Shown here piece after piece: positions 18,525-27,346 of a DNA stretch of 64,000 bases. Both the position numbers and the translations under genes were made by a program. Numbering within the stretch: the first letter of the stretch is position 1; each line of letters starts with the position of its first letter. The stretch is from Alloacidobacterium sp963823845 (GTDB lineage: Bacteria > Acidobacteriota > Terriglobia > Terriglobales > Acidobacteriaceae), in contig CAWGND010000012.1 of NCBI GenBank assembly GCA_963823845.1, positions 124,001-188,000 on the forward strand, read 5' to 3'. Under the pieces are notes generated by a model that saw nothing but the letters and a program-made list of their open reading frames with translations, ran no database searches and was not told the origin of the DNA.

Positions 18525-19700
18525 ATGAATCCTGCCCTCATTGTCCTGGTCCAGAGAGTGAATCGAACCCGTAGAAGGTCAGCACGACTAGTTCGTCAGG
18601 GCTGGCTGGCTTGTCTTGCCGCCCTGTTTCTTTCGAACTGCGTCATGGCTGCCATGGCCGCGCAGTACCGCCTCAAGGATTGGACGGCGGAAAATGGCCT
18701 GCCTCAAAACGTCATTCGCGGCATTGTCCAAACTCCGGATGGTTACCTTTGGATTGCTACACTGGATGGCCTTGCGCGCTTCGATGGGGTACGCTTCACC
18801 GTCTTCAACAAGAGCAACACTTCCGGGATCACTTCGAATCGGTTCGGTTCAATGGTGGAGGACCAAAATGGAGATCTATGGTTAGCCAACGAAAGCGGGA
18901 GCCTTACCCGATATCGCCATGGTTCATTCCACACCTACGGCCCCGCAGATGGTATCCCGGCAAACGGCGTTCGTGGAATTACGAGAGATCCTGCTGGAAA
19001 CCTGTGGATATTGTCCGAAGATTCCATTTTGAAATGGAACGAAGTGACAGGTGAGTTCCTTGACGTTACACCGGGCAATCTCAGGCTGCAATACTCGCCC
19101 CTGCGTTGGGATGACGGCGGATTTTGGGGAAAGGATGCCTCCGGCTTGCATATCTTCGTTCAAGGGCGTTTTGAGAGCTATCCTCTGCCCGACTGGTTTT
19201 CCGGTAATTCGATTTGGGACGTAGGCATGGACGGGAACGGGACCATTTGGATGGAAGATTTCGATGGTCAACGAGGCGTCATTCCAACGGGCAAAAAGGC
19301 AGTTGAGCGCGTGGACCCCAGTCATCCTTATGCTGCTTCTTACCGCGGTGCTCTTGGGCATTCGTGGACAATCCATGTAGGTCCACATCTGACCCGGTTT
19401 CTCGATTTTGAATCCTCCGGGCAGCCGGCCACTATCCCGCTCACCCGATTTCTCGAAGACAAAGAAGGCAATCTATGGATTGGTACTGAAGGGAATGGAC
19501 TCTACCAGCTCCAGGAACAATCAATGCAAGTCTATACCAAGGCACAGGGCCTGATCGATCAGGATATTTATCCGATCTATCAGGATCGCTCCGGAGCGAT
19601 ATGGATAGGGGCATGGCAATTAGGCCTTAGTAGTTTCCGCGACGGACGATTCACAAATTATTCGACCGCTGAAGGTCTGCCAGGCCGACTCGTGAGCGCA

Positions 19701-20765
19701 CTAGTGGCCTGTCGCAGAGAGATCGTTACTACGGATGCGGTGAGAAGGGTCGGAGTACTTCCAGTTGATAGGCTGAGCATTGGCTGAGTAAGCGTTGATG
19801 TAGCGGCGCAGCTTGCGGGCCAGATCGGGCACGGAGGTAAAGACGCCGCGGGCGATGACCTCCCGCTCGATTTTCGCGAACCAGAGTTCGACCTGATTGA
19901 GCCAGGAGGAGTAGGTGGGTGTGAAGTGGAACCGGACGCGGGGATGTTGCTCCAGGAACTCCCGCACCAGGGCGGTTTTGTGCGCCGAGAGATTGTCGAG
20001 GATGATGTGGATCTGCTGATGGGGCGGGCACAGGGAGACAACCTCCTTCAGGAAACCGACAAAGTCCCGACTGGTGTGGCGAGCGGCGGTCTTGCCGTGA
20101 ACGCGGCCGGTCGCGGTGTCCAGCGCCGCATACAGCGACAGGGTTCCGTGCCGGTAGTATTCAAATCCGTGGCGCTCGGCGCGGCCCGGCGAAAGCGGCA
20201 GCACCGGATCGAGCCGATCCAGAGCCTGAATGGCAGTCTTCTCATCGACACAGAACACGGCAGCATGCTGCGGAGGGTTCAGGTACAGCCCGATAATGTC
20301 AGCGGCTTTGGCTTCGAAATCCGGATCGTCACTGGCCATGTAGCGCTCCAGGCGGTGCGGCTTCAGGCCGGCCTCTTTCCACACCCGATGCACCGCGTCC
20401 TTGCTAACGCCCAGCGCTGCGGCAAGCTTGCGACAACTCCAGTGAGTGGAACCGTCCTTCGGCTTCTTGCGGGTAGCCGAGAGAATCCGGGCTCGCAGCT
20501 TCGGAGTCAGCACGGAAGCCGACTGTCCGGGATGACTCGTATCCAGGCCATCCATACCCGAAGCAAGGAAGCGCTGCTTCCACCGGCTGATCGTCGGCGC
20601 CGTGGTCCGCAACCTCTGCTTGATCGTATTGAACGACGCTCCCTCGGCCAGCATCAGAATCAGCCTGGCGCGGAAGACATATCCGGCGGGCAGAGAGCGG
20701 GACTGGGCACTACGGCTGAGTTCCAGTCGCTGGTCTTCGCTGAGCACCACGGAATCGATGGACAT
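19701..20765 (-). CDS. IS630-family DDE transposase
   Basis: A 354-residue transposase. The N-terminal paired helix-turn-helix region (EGASFNTIKQRLRTTAPTIS; RKLAAALGVSKDAVHRVWK) precedes a complete DDE domain: D174 (AVFCVDEKTAIQAL), D257 (HIILDNLSAHKT) and E293 (YSSWLNQVELWFAKIE). The stop codon TAG (19703-19701) is not inside the element. T and A come from the duplicated TA target and the G from host DNA, so the reading frame ends exactly at the junction. No frame damage, presumably active. Confidence 0.94.
   Translation of the reverse strand: MSIDSVVLSEDQRLELSRSAQSRSLPAGYVFRARLILMLAEGASFNTIKQRLRTTAPTISRWKQRFLASGMDGLDTSHPGQSASVLTPKLRARILSATRKKPKDGSTHWSCRKLAAALGVSKDAVHRVWKEAGLKPHRLERYMASDDPDFEAKAADIIGLYLNPPQHAAVFCVDEKTAIQALDRLDPVLPLSPGRAERHGFEYYRHGTLSLYAALDTATGRVHGKTAARHTSRDFVGFLKEVVSLCPPHQQIHIILDNLSAHKTALVREFLEQHPRVRFHFTPTYSSWLNQVELWFAKIEREVIARGVFTSVPDLARKLRRYINAYSANAQPINWKYSDPSHRIRSNDLSATGH
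19704..19719 (+). repeat. left terminal inverted repeat of IS630 element
   Basis: GTGGCCTGTCGCAGAG; its partner at the right end differs at one position (GTGACC). Confidence 0.9.
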
Positions 20766-20800
20766 ACCTGCTTAGATGTAAGCAGGACTAGTAATGTTTA

Positions 20801-20816
20801 CTCTGCGACAGGTCAC
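20801..20816 (-). repeat. right terminal inverted repeat of IS630 element
   Basis: CTCTGCGACAGGTCAC on the + strand, followed immediately by the duplicated TA and the resumed kinase gene. Confidence 0.9.
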
Positions 20817-22731
20817 TAGGTGGGGACAGCGACGGCAATGTATGGATAGGCACGCATGGAGGTCTCGCAATTGTCCGGGATGGCCAGATTCGCAAGCCCG
20901 ATACGCTTCTTCCGGAACACGCTGTAGCGCAGGCCATCATGCAGGACCGTGGTGGAACACTGTGGTTCGGCACGACGAACGGCCTGGTAGCGTACAGAAA
21001 CGGGCCCAGTAGGACCCTCACAGTGCAGGACGGCCTGGCTGGCAACGATGTGAAGGTGATCATCGAAAGCGCTTCGAGCGATTTGTGGATCGGGGGCTAT
21101 GGCGGCCTCACCCGACTTCACGATGGTCAATTTACGCATTGGACTGAGCGTGATGGTTTACCCAGCGACAACATCAGAGCAATCTATGAGGACCACGATG
21201 GTGTCATCTGGATCGGAAGCTACGACGGGGGCCTCGGGCGGTTCAAGGACGGAAAGTTTACTCGCTACACCGAACGCGATGGGCTCTTCAATAATGGGGT
21301 ATTTCAAATCCTTGAGGATGAGCGGGGAAATCTTTGGATGAGCTGCAACCGCGGCATCTACCGTGTGAGCAAACAGGACTTAAATGCGTTTGCCGACGGA
21401 AAACGTGCGACGATCACGTCCGTTGCGTACGGAAAAGCCGATGGCATGCTAAATGTGGAATGCAACGGGGGGATGTGGCCCGCTGGCATCAAAACAAAAG
21501 AGGGCAAACTATGGTTTCCTACGGAGGATGGAGTTGCAGTCATCGACCCACAGACAGTCCGTATCAATCCACATCCCCCTCCTGTAGTGATCGAAGCGGC
21601 TTTTGTAGATCGTGTTCGAACGGCCATTCAGGGTTCGCTGAGAATACCTCCAGGCAAAGAGAATCTGGAGATTGAATACACCGCGCTCAGCTTTATTCGT
21701 TCGGAACAGATTCGATTTCGGTACAGACTGGAAGGGCTGGATTCGAATTGGATTGATGCCGGTTCGCGACGCACGGCCTTTTATTCTCATCTGCCCCCTG
21801 GGACATACACATTCCATGTGATTGCCGACAACAGCGATGGCGTGTGGAACAATCTAGGGCAGAGCCTGAAAATTACTGCGTTAGCGCCGTTCTATCGAAC
21901 ATGGTGGTTCATAACCCTCGAGGTGCTGCTAGCGACAGCATTGGTAGTCTTGGCCCTGTACTACCGCATCTCTCAGCTTCAGCGGGCGCAGGCTGTGCAA
22001 AAGGCCTTTTCACAGGAATTGATTGCTTCCCAGGAAAAGGAGCGTCAACGCATCGCGTCCGAGTTGCACGACAGCCTGGGACAAAGATTGATCGTGATCA
22101 ATAATCTGGTTCACCTTTCAATAAAGTCTCAAAACAAAGGAACTACTCCGAGCGTCGACGCGATGCAAGAGATCAGTGACGAGGTGGCAGTGGCAATCCA
22201 GGAAACGCGCGAGATTTCGTATAACTTGCGACCGTTTCAATTGGATCGCCTTGGCTTGACGAAGGCCGTGCAAATCGTCGCACGCACGGTCGGCTCTGCC
22301 TCGGGGATTCGCATCGCTTCGGAAATCGACAATATTGACGAAGCTTTGCCAAAGGACCTGCGTATCAATTTTTACCGGATTGTTCAGGAATCCTTGAACA
22401 ACATCATGAAACATTCTCAGGCTACGGATGTAGATATTCACATAACACGCGACAAGGAGCGCGTGACTTTGTCGATCCGCGATAATGGAATCGGATTCAA
22501 TCCGGCAAATCGTCCTTCCAAAGGAGGGAAAAGCGGCTTTGGGTTAACTGGAATGGAGGAACGAGCTCATTCGCTTGGAGGTAACTTCCGCGTGCGCTCC
22601 GCACCAGGTCAAGGTACTGTGATGACTGTAGAGATCCCGGTTGATGGCAAGGATTTGAGCTGAAGAAGCCTGTACCTAAGTCCCAAAACGACGCGGCATC
22701 CACCCATGTTGATCACGCGCACGACACGTCT

Positions 22732-23832
22732 ATGAACCGCTTCGGTGCAACTCACAACTCGAGACAGAGATGGTTACTTTATCCGTTGATGATTGCGCCT
22801 CTGTTGTTTACCGGGTGTCGATCGCAGAACGTGCAGGGCAAACCGGTCGTCGAAATCACTCAAGTTCCGGTTGCGAGCCTCGGGGGTCCCGCACGGATGG
22901 ACTCGATCGAGGGACGAGTGAGCAATGTGAAACCCGGCGAGCAGGTCGTTCTGTACGCACGCAGCGGCGCATGGTGGCTCCAGCCACTGACAGACCAACC
23001 CTACACCAAAATTCAAACCGACTTGACATGGAAAAACCTTACCCATCTGGGTTCCGAATACGCGGCCGTGCTTGTGGAACCCGAATACCACCCAGCTTCA
23101 AAGCTTGTCACTTTGCCTTCGGAGGGAAATGGTGTGTTGGCAGTAGCCATTATGAAAGGCAAAGCAGGGACTGTGGTCGAAACACCCACGATTCACTTCG
23201 GCAGCTACGACTGGTCAGTACAGACGGGAGTCAGCGATCATGGTGGCCAACCGTACGCATACGATTCTGCGAACGCATGGACCGATGAGAAGGGATATCT
23301 GCATCTACGCATGGAGTATCGCAACGGCCGGTGGTCCTGCGCAGAGGTCAGTCTCAACCAGAGCCTGGGTTATGGCACCTACAAATTCGTAGTAGAGGAT
23401 ACCGCACACTTAAGACCATCTGCGGTTATCGGGATGTTCACATGGGACGATGCACGGTCGACGAATTTTCGCAACGAAATGGACATAGAACTGAGTCGTT
23501 GGGGAAGTCCGGAGAACAAGAACGCGCAATATGTCGTACAGCCTTTCTATGCTCCCGAAAACCTTGCTCGCTTCAACATACCTGGTGGGACTCTGACTTA
23601 TGTGTTTCGTTGGGAGCCTGGAAAGGTGTCCTTTAAAACGACGAGCGATTCCACCACCGACCACCAGAAGCTTATCAGTGAGCATGTTTTTACCTCGGGA
23701 ACACCAACGCCAGCGAACGAGAAAGTACACGTCGACCTGTACGACTTCCATCATTCCGAAGGTTCCTCGAATCAACCGAATGAGGCCGTGATCGAGAGCT
23801 TCGAATTCCTGCCATTGCAACAACCCCATTAA
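22732..23832 (+). CDS. GH16-like lipoprotein
   Basis: A 366-residue predicted lipoprotein with lipobox LLFTGC near residue 28. An N-terminal beta domain (residues about 40-150) is followed by a concanavalin-like fold resembling glycoside hydrolase family 16. The segment FRNEMDIELSRWG supplies the E-x-D-x-E arrangement used by GH16 retaining enzymes. Other supports are GYLHLRMEYRNGRWSCAEV, YGTYKFVVED and TYVFRWEPGKVSF. It may cleave a beta-glucan or galactan at the cell surface; substrate unknown. It starts 69 bp after the sensor kinase on the same strand, so regulation by or with that kinase is plausible, and the IS insertion could be polar on it. Confidence 0.7.
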   Translation: MNRFGATHNSRQRWLLYPLMIAPLLFTGCRSQNVQGKPVVEITQVPVASLGGPARMDSIEGRVSNVKPGEQVVLYARSGAWWLQPLTDQPYTKIQTDLTWKNLTHLGSEYAAVLVEPEYHPASKLVTLPSEGNGVLAVAIMKGKAGTVVETPTIHFGSYDWSVQTGVSDHGGQPYAYDSANAWTDEKGYLHLRMEYRNGRWSCAEVSLNQSLGYGTYKFVVEDTAHLRPSAVIGMFTWDDARSTNFRNEMDIELSRWGSPENKNAQYVVQPFYAPENLARFNIPGGTLTYVFRWEPGKVSFKTTSDSTTDHQKLISEHVFTSGTPTPANEKVHVDLYDFHHSEGSSNQPNEAVIESFEFLPLQQPH

Positions 23833-23843
23833 TCGTTATGGAA

Positions 23844-24128
23844 CTATCCGGACGACCTGACGGTTGATTGGTATTGCGGATGTGCCTTGATGAAGTCTGC
23901 GACGAAGGGACACTGCGGAATCACCCGCAGGTTTTGTTCTATGGCATAGTCAAGACCTGCTTTGGCCAGGGCAGTACCGATCCCGCGCCCATTCACCGAC
24001 GCCGGAACTTCGGTGTGAGTAAACGTGATGACCTTCTCATCGAGGCGGTAGTTTAGAAATGCAGTTTTTGTGCCGATTTCTGTTTCGAAACGGTGCTTGA
24101 TCGCGCTGTTGATGATCTTCAGGGTCAT
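23844..24128 (-). CDS. YjdJ-like GNAT-family N-acetyltransferase
   Basis: A 94-residue minimal GCN5-related acetyltransferase domain. It has TFTHTEVPASVNGRGIGTAL with the Q/RxxGxG-like acetyl-CoA loop (NGRGIGTAL), then DYAIEQNLRVIPQCPFV and FIKAHPQY at the end, all typical of the short YjdJ/GNAT-like family. The cytosolic substrate is unknown. It is convergent with the GH16-like gene, 11 bp between the stops, and not part of the neighbouring sugar operon. Confidence 0.85.
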   Translation of the reverse strand: MTLKIINSAIKHRFETEIGTKTAFLNYRLDEKVITFTHTEVPASVNGRGIGTALAKAGLDYAIEQNLRVIPQCPFVADFIKAHPQYQSTVRSSG

Positions 24129-24261
24129 ATCTCACGTTGGCAGCTTTTATTGAGCTATACGCTCTCAAGCTTATCCTCATCCATGCAGAAGATCGACTGT
24201 CGTCCCACAGGTTGCTGTATGGTTTCATATGGCGGACAACTTTCGGGTATGAGGAACGGTT

Positions 24262-25614
24262 GTGAACGAATTGAATCGTAGAAGTTTTCTCAAAGCTGCC
24301 GGAGTAGCAACGGCGGAGACGGTAATCGGAGCAAAAATGCACATGCTGGCTGCGGCTCAGAGCGAACAAGCCAGGCCAATCGCAGCAAACGATCACATCC
24401 AGATTGCCCTCATTGGTGCGGGAGGTCAGGGCCAGGGAGACACAAAGACGGCACTCGAGGTCCCTGGGGTAAAGCTTGTCGCCGTGGCAGACTGTTACAC
24501 CGGACGACTTGAGCACAGCAAGGAGCTATGGGGCCAGGACGTTTTCACCACGCGCGACTACAGCGAGATTCTGGCCCGCAACGACATTGACGCCGTCATC
24601 ATCGGCACGCCCGATCATTGGCATAAGCAGGCGTCCGTCGATGCGATGAAGGCCGGCAAGGATGTGTATTGCGAGAAGCCGATGATCCATCTCTACGCCG
24701 ACGGGCCGGAGATGATCGAGACTGCGGGCGCCACAAAACGCATCCTTCAGATCGGAAGCCAGCGCGTCAGCTCTATCATCTACGCAAAGGCTAAAGAACT
24801 GCTCGCCTCCGGCGCCATTGGACAACTGAACATGGTGACTGCGCGCTGGGACCGTAATTCGTCAATGGGCGCATGGAACTATACGGTTCCGCTGGATGCC
24901 TCGACGGAATCCTGCGACTGGCCGCGCTTTCTGGGTACCGCTCCCAAAATTCCTTACAACGCTGAGCGCTTCTTCCAGTGGCGCAAATGGAAAGATTACG
25001 GATCCGGCGTCGCTGGCGACCTTTTCGTCCATCTCTTCAGCGGAACCCACTTCATCACGAACACGCATGGCCCCACGCGCGCCATGGCCACGGGAGGTTT
25101 GCGCTTCTGGAAAGATGGCCGGGATGTGCCGGACGTAATGTTGGGCCTCTTTGACTATCGCGAGGGCTTCAATCTGAGCCTGCGCGTCAACTTTGTCGAC
25201 GGCGGCGAAGAAAGTGAAGGACTGATTTTCACCGGATCAGAAGGCACCATGGAAATTGCCGGCAATACAGTCAGCGTAAACCGGGTTCCCCGCGAGACGG
25301 AGCCAGGCTACACCATTGGCACCTTCACCGAAGCGATGCAGAAGCAATTCCTTGCAGAATACAAGGCGAAATATCCACCCCCCCACCCCACCGGAGCGCC
25401 GCCAGTCGGATACGAAAAATATGTAGCGCCAGAAGGATACAGTGACAGCTACGATCACTTCAAAAACTTCTTTGAGGCTGTTCGAACGCGTCGACCTGTA
25501 GTGGAAGATGGGGTGTTCGGTTATCGTGCAGCCGGAGCCGCGCTGCTCAGCAACCTCAGCATGGAGCGCGGTACCGTCGTGCACTGGGACCCGGATGCTA
25601 TGAAATTGACATAA
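24262..25614 (+). CDS. exported Gfo/Idh/MocA-family oxidoreductase
   Basis: A 450-residue NAD(P)-dependent sugar oxidoreductase with a Tat leader (LNRRSFLKAAGVAT). The Rossmann fold is IQIALIGAGGQGQGD, and the family signature is DVYCEKPM (Lys-Pro). A C-terminal alpha/beta domain contains VHLFSGTHFITNT. The start is GTG 24262. Export with bound cofactor through Tat fits a periplasmic sugar oxidase/epimerase role known for several family members. It heads a four-gene co-directional set with ThuA, TIM-barrel isomerase and redoxin genes (gaps 52, 14 and 34 bp), suggesting modification of a sugar or glycoside outside the cytoplasm. Confidence 0.88.
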   Translation: MNELNRRSFLKAAGVATAETVIGAKMHMLAAAQSEQARPIAANDHIQIALIGAGGQGQGDTKTALEVPGVKLVAVADCYTGRLEHSKELWGQDVFTTRDYSEILARNDIDAVIIGTPDHWHKQASVDAMKAGKDVYCEKPMIHLYADGPEMIETAGATKRILQIGSQRVSSIIYAKAKELLASGAIGQLNMVTARWDRNSSMGAWNYTVPLDASTESCDWPRFLGTAPKIPYNAERFFQWRKWKDYGSGVAGDLFVHLFSGTHFITNTHGPTRAMATGGLRFWKDGRDVPDVMLGLFDYREGFNLSLRVNFVDGGEESEGLIFTGSEGTMEIAGNTVSVNRVPRETEPGYTIGTFTEAMQKQFLAEYKAKYPPPHPTGAPPVGYEKYVAPEGYSDSYDHFKNFFEAVRTRRPVVEDGVFGYRAAGAALLSNLSMERGTVVHWDPDAMKLT

Positions 25615-25666
25615 GAAAAGCTTCTGTGGGTTGCCGAGTTACAAATCCTCGGATCATTCCATATCT

Positions 25667-26500
25667 ATGAAAGTTATTCGCTATGGCCTATTGCTGCTTC
25701 TCATCTCCTTCTGCGTTGTTTGTCCGGCCCAGTCGGCCAGCAGCCAGAAGAAGCACCTCCTCGTGATCGGCGAGGAAAAGGGATACCGGCATGAGTCTGT
25801 CTCGCACGCCATGGCCACCATTGAACGTCTCGGGAAACAGACCGGTTTGTGGGACACGACCATCCGCACGGATACCGAAGCGCTCACGAAAAAGAAGCTC
25901 GAATACAACGCAAAGAATTTGCTGAATTTTGATGCCGTTCTCTTTTTCACCGGCGGCGACCTCGAAATGGATGCTGAGCAGAAAGCCGCCCTGCTCTCCT
26001 TTGTCCACGAAGACGGCAAAGGATTTATCGGTGTCCATAGCGCAGCGATCACCCTTACCAAGTGGCCGGAGTTCGTTGACATGGTCGGCGGCACTTTCGA
26101 TGAGCACCCGTGGGGGACCTTTGACATGCCGATCATCGTTGAAGACCCGAGGTTCCCCGGCATGGAGCAGTGGCCTCGGACGTTCACTCTTCACGACGAG
26201 ATTTACCAGATGAAGTCGTTCTCGCGCGACAAAGTGCACGTCCTTATGAGCCTTGATGCCAGTAAACTTGATCTGACGAATCCCAAGGTGCATCGCGCGG
26301 ACCACGACTTTGCGGTCACATGGGCAAAGATGTATGGAAAAGGACGCGTGTACTACTCGACCCTTGGGCACCCTGAGGACAATTGGGACGACCCAAGACT
26401 GCAGACGATGTATGTTGAGGCAATTAAGTGGGCCACGGGGTTAGTAGACGCCGATGCGACGCCGTCGCCAGCGCCGGCCTTAAACAGCTCACCTAAATAG
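25667..26500 (+). CDS. ThuA-domain exported protein
   Basis: A ThuA (trehalose-utilisation-like) glutamine-amidotransferase-fold protein with a Sec signal peptide (VIRYGLLLLLISFCVVCPA). Motifs: HLLVIGEEKGYRHESVSHAM, FDAVLFFTGGDLEM, GKGFIGVHSAA (the nucleophile-elbow position), TFDEHPWGTF and VYYSTLGHPEDNW. Residues after the domain form a short Pro/Ala tail. ATG 25667 is chosen because the signal peptide begins there. ThuA domains recur next to Gfo/Idh/MocA and TIM-barrel sugar isomerases; the exact reaction is unknown. Confidence 0.88.
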   Translation: MKVIRYGLLLLLISFCVVCPAQSASSQKKHLLVIGEEKGYRHESVSHAMATIERLGKQTGLWDTTIRTDTEALTKKKLEYNAKNLLNFDAVLFFTGGDLEMDAEQKAALLSFVHEDGKGFIGVHSAAITLTKWPEFVDMVGGTFDEHPWGTFDMPIIVEDPRFPGMEQWPRTFTLHDEIYQMKSFSRDKVHVLMSLDASKLDLTNPKVHRADHDFAVTWAKMYGKGRVYYSTLGHPEDNWDDPRLQTMYVEAIKWATGLVDADATPSPAPALNSSPK

Positions 26501-26514
26501 GAGCTTCTCGTCGA

Positions 26515-27312
26515 ATGATGACGCGGCGAAACTTCGTTAAACTCGCTTCCGGATTGTGCCTGGCGAGCACAGCGGCCCGACTCCACGCTTTCTCACTCAA
26601 TATCGGCGTCGGCACCTATAGCTATCATGGCCTTTCCATTGACGACATGATCGTTCAATTGAATGCACTTCGCGTGAGCGAAATCGAGATGTCGCGGGGC
26701 GAGTTCATGCTGCTGAGCCATCCGGAGGACCAGCTATTCCGCACCGCCAGGGAGAAGCTGGACCGCGCAGGCATTCGTTGTGTGTCCTATTACGCTGCCA
26801 CCTTCAAGGACGACCATGACATCGACGATGCGGTGCGTTTTGCAAAGCTGCTTGGCTCCAGCAATATTACCGGCGATGCGACCAAGAATATTTTGAAGCA
26901 ACTCGACCAGCGTTTGACCCATGAAGGATTAACCTTCGGACTTCATAATCATTTCTTCCCATACAAATTCGCGTATGAAAGCCCGGAAGACATCCTGAAC
27001 GCTCTGTCCGGACTGTCAAAGACAATGGGCGCCACGGCCGATACCGGGCATTTCGCGTCGTGCGGCTATGATCCCGAGGATGCGATCCGCAAATTAGCCC
27101 CCCGATTGAGACTGGTACATTTGAAGGACATTCAGGCGAAAGGCGGAGAAGTCAATGTATTGCTCGGTTCCGGCATCGCAAAGATTCCCGAAGTGATGCA
27201 CGAACTGCGCCGGCAGAACTTCCCGGACCTGGTGGCCGTCGAATATGAGAAAGAAGGCGACGTCGATCACGATCTGGTGGAGGAAGTGACGTTTGCGAGA
27301 AAGCTTGCGTAG
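26515..27312 (+). CDS. exported sugar phosphate isomerase/epimerase-like TIM barrel
   Basis: A 265-residue AP-endonuclease-2/xylose-isomerase-like TIM barrel with a Tat-type leader (MTRRNFVKLASGLCLAS). Metal-binding barrel residues appear in EIEMSRGEF, FGLHNHFFPY, TADTGHFASCGYD, LVHLKDIQAKG and DLVAVEYEKEG. The family includes sugar isomerases, epimerases and 3-keto-glycoside lyases. A Tat leader argues for a periplasmic substrate rather than a sugar phosphate. It is 14 bp after the ThuA gene. Confidence 0.87.
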   Translation: MMTRRNFVKLASGLCLASTAARLHAFSLNIGVGTYSYHGLSIDDMIVQLNALRVSEIEMSRGEFMLLSHPEDQLFRTAREKLDRAGIRCVSYYAATFKDDHDIDDAVRFAKLLGSSNITGDATKNILKQLDQRLTHEGLTFGLHNHFFPYKFAYESPEDILNALSGLSKTMGATADTGHFASCGYDPEDAIRKLAPRLRLVHLKDIQAKGGEVNVLLGSGIAKIPEVMHELRRQNFPDLVAVEYEKEGDVDHDLVEEVTFARKLA

Positions 27313-27346
27313 TTACCCATGCGCTGGGACGCAATGGAGAAAATCA

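Larger units (their letters stand above)
19704..20816 (-). mobile_element. IS630-family insertion sequence, complete
   Basis: A 1113-bp element with 16-bp terminal inverted repeats (15 of 16 identical). It is flanked by TA at 19702-19703 and 20817-20818, the obligatory IS630/Tc1-mariner TA duplication. Removing the element plus one TA restores the host kinase frame exactly (codon CTA then GGT). Confidence 0.95.
18525..22663 (+). pseudogene. propeller-type sensor histidine kinase, interrupted by an IS630 element
   Basis: Reading 18525-19703 and then 20819-22663 gives one uninterrupted 1007-residue protein. In order it has a signal/membrane segment, a two-component-regulator beta-propeller with repeats such as GYLWIATLDGLARFDGV and NLWIGTEGNGLY, and a Y_Y_Y domain (IRFRYRLEGLDSNWIDAG, LPPGTYTFHV). 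A transmembrane helix (WWFITLEVLLATALVVLALYY), a HisKA_3 dimer/phosphotransfer helix with the H-box (ASELHDSLGQRL) and an HATPase (IRDNGIGFNPA, GFGLTGMEERA) follow. The IS sits after codon 393, inside the propeller. The right part has its own long frame from 20939 (574 aa) and keeps the kinase, but lacks part of the periplasmic sensor and the leader. No response regulator is adjacent. Confidence 0.92.
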
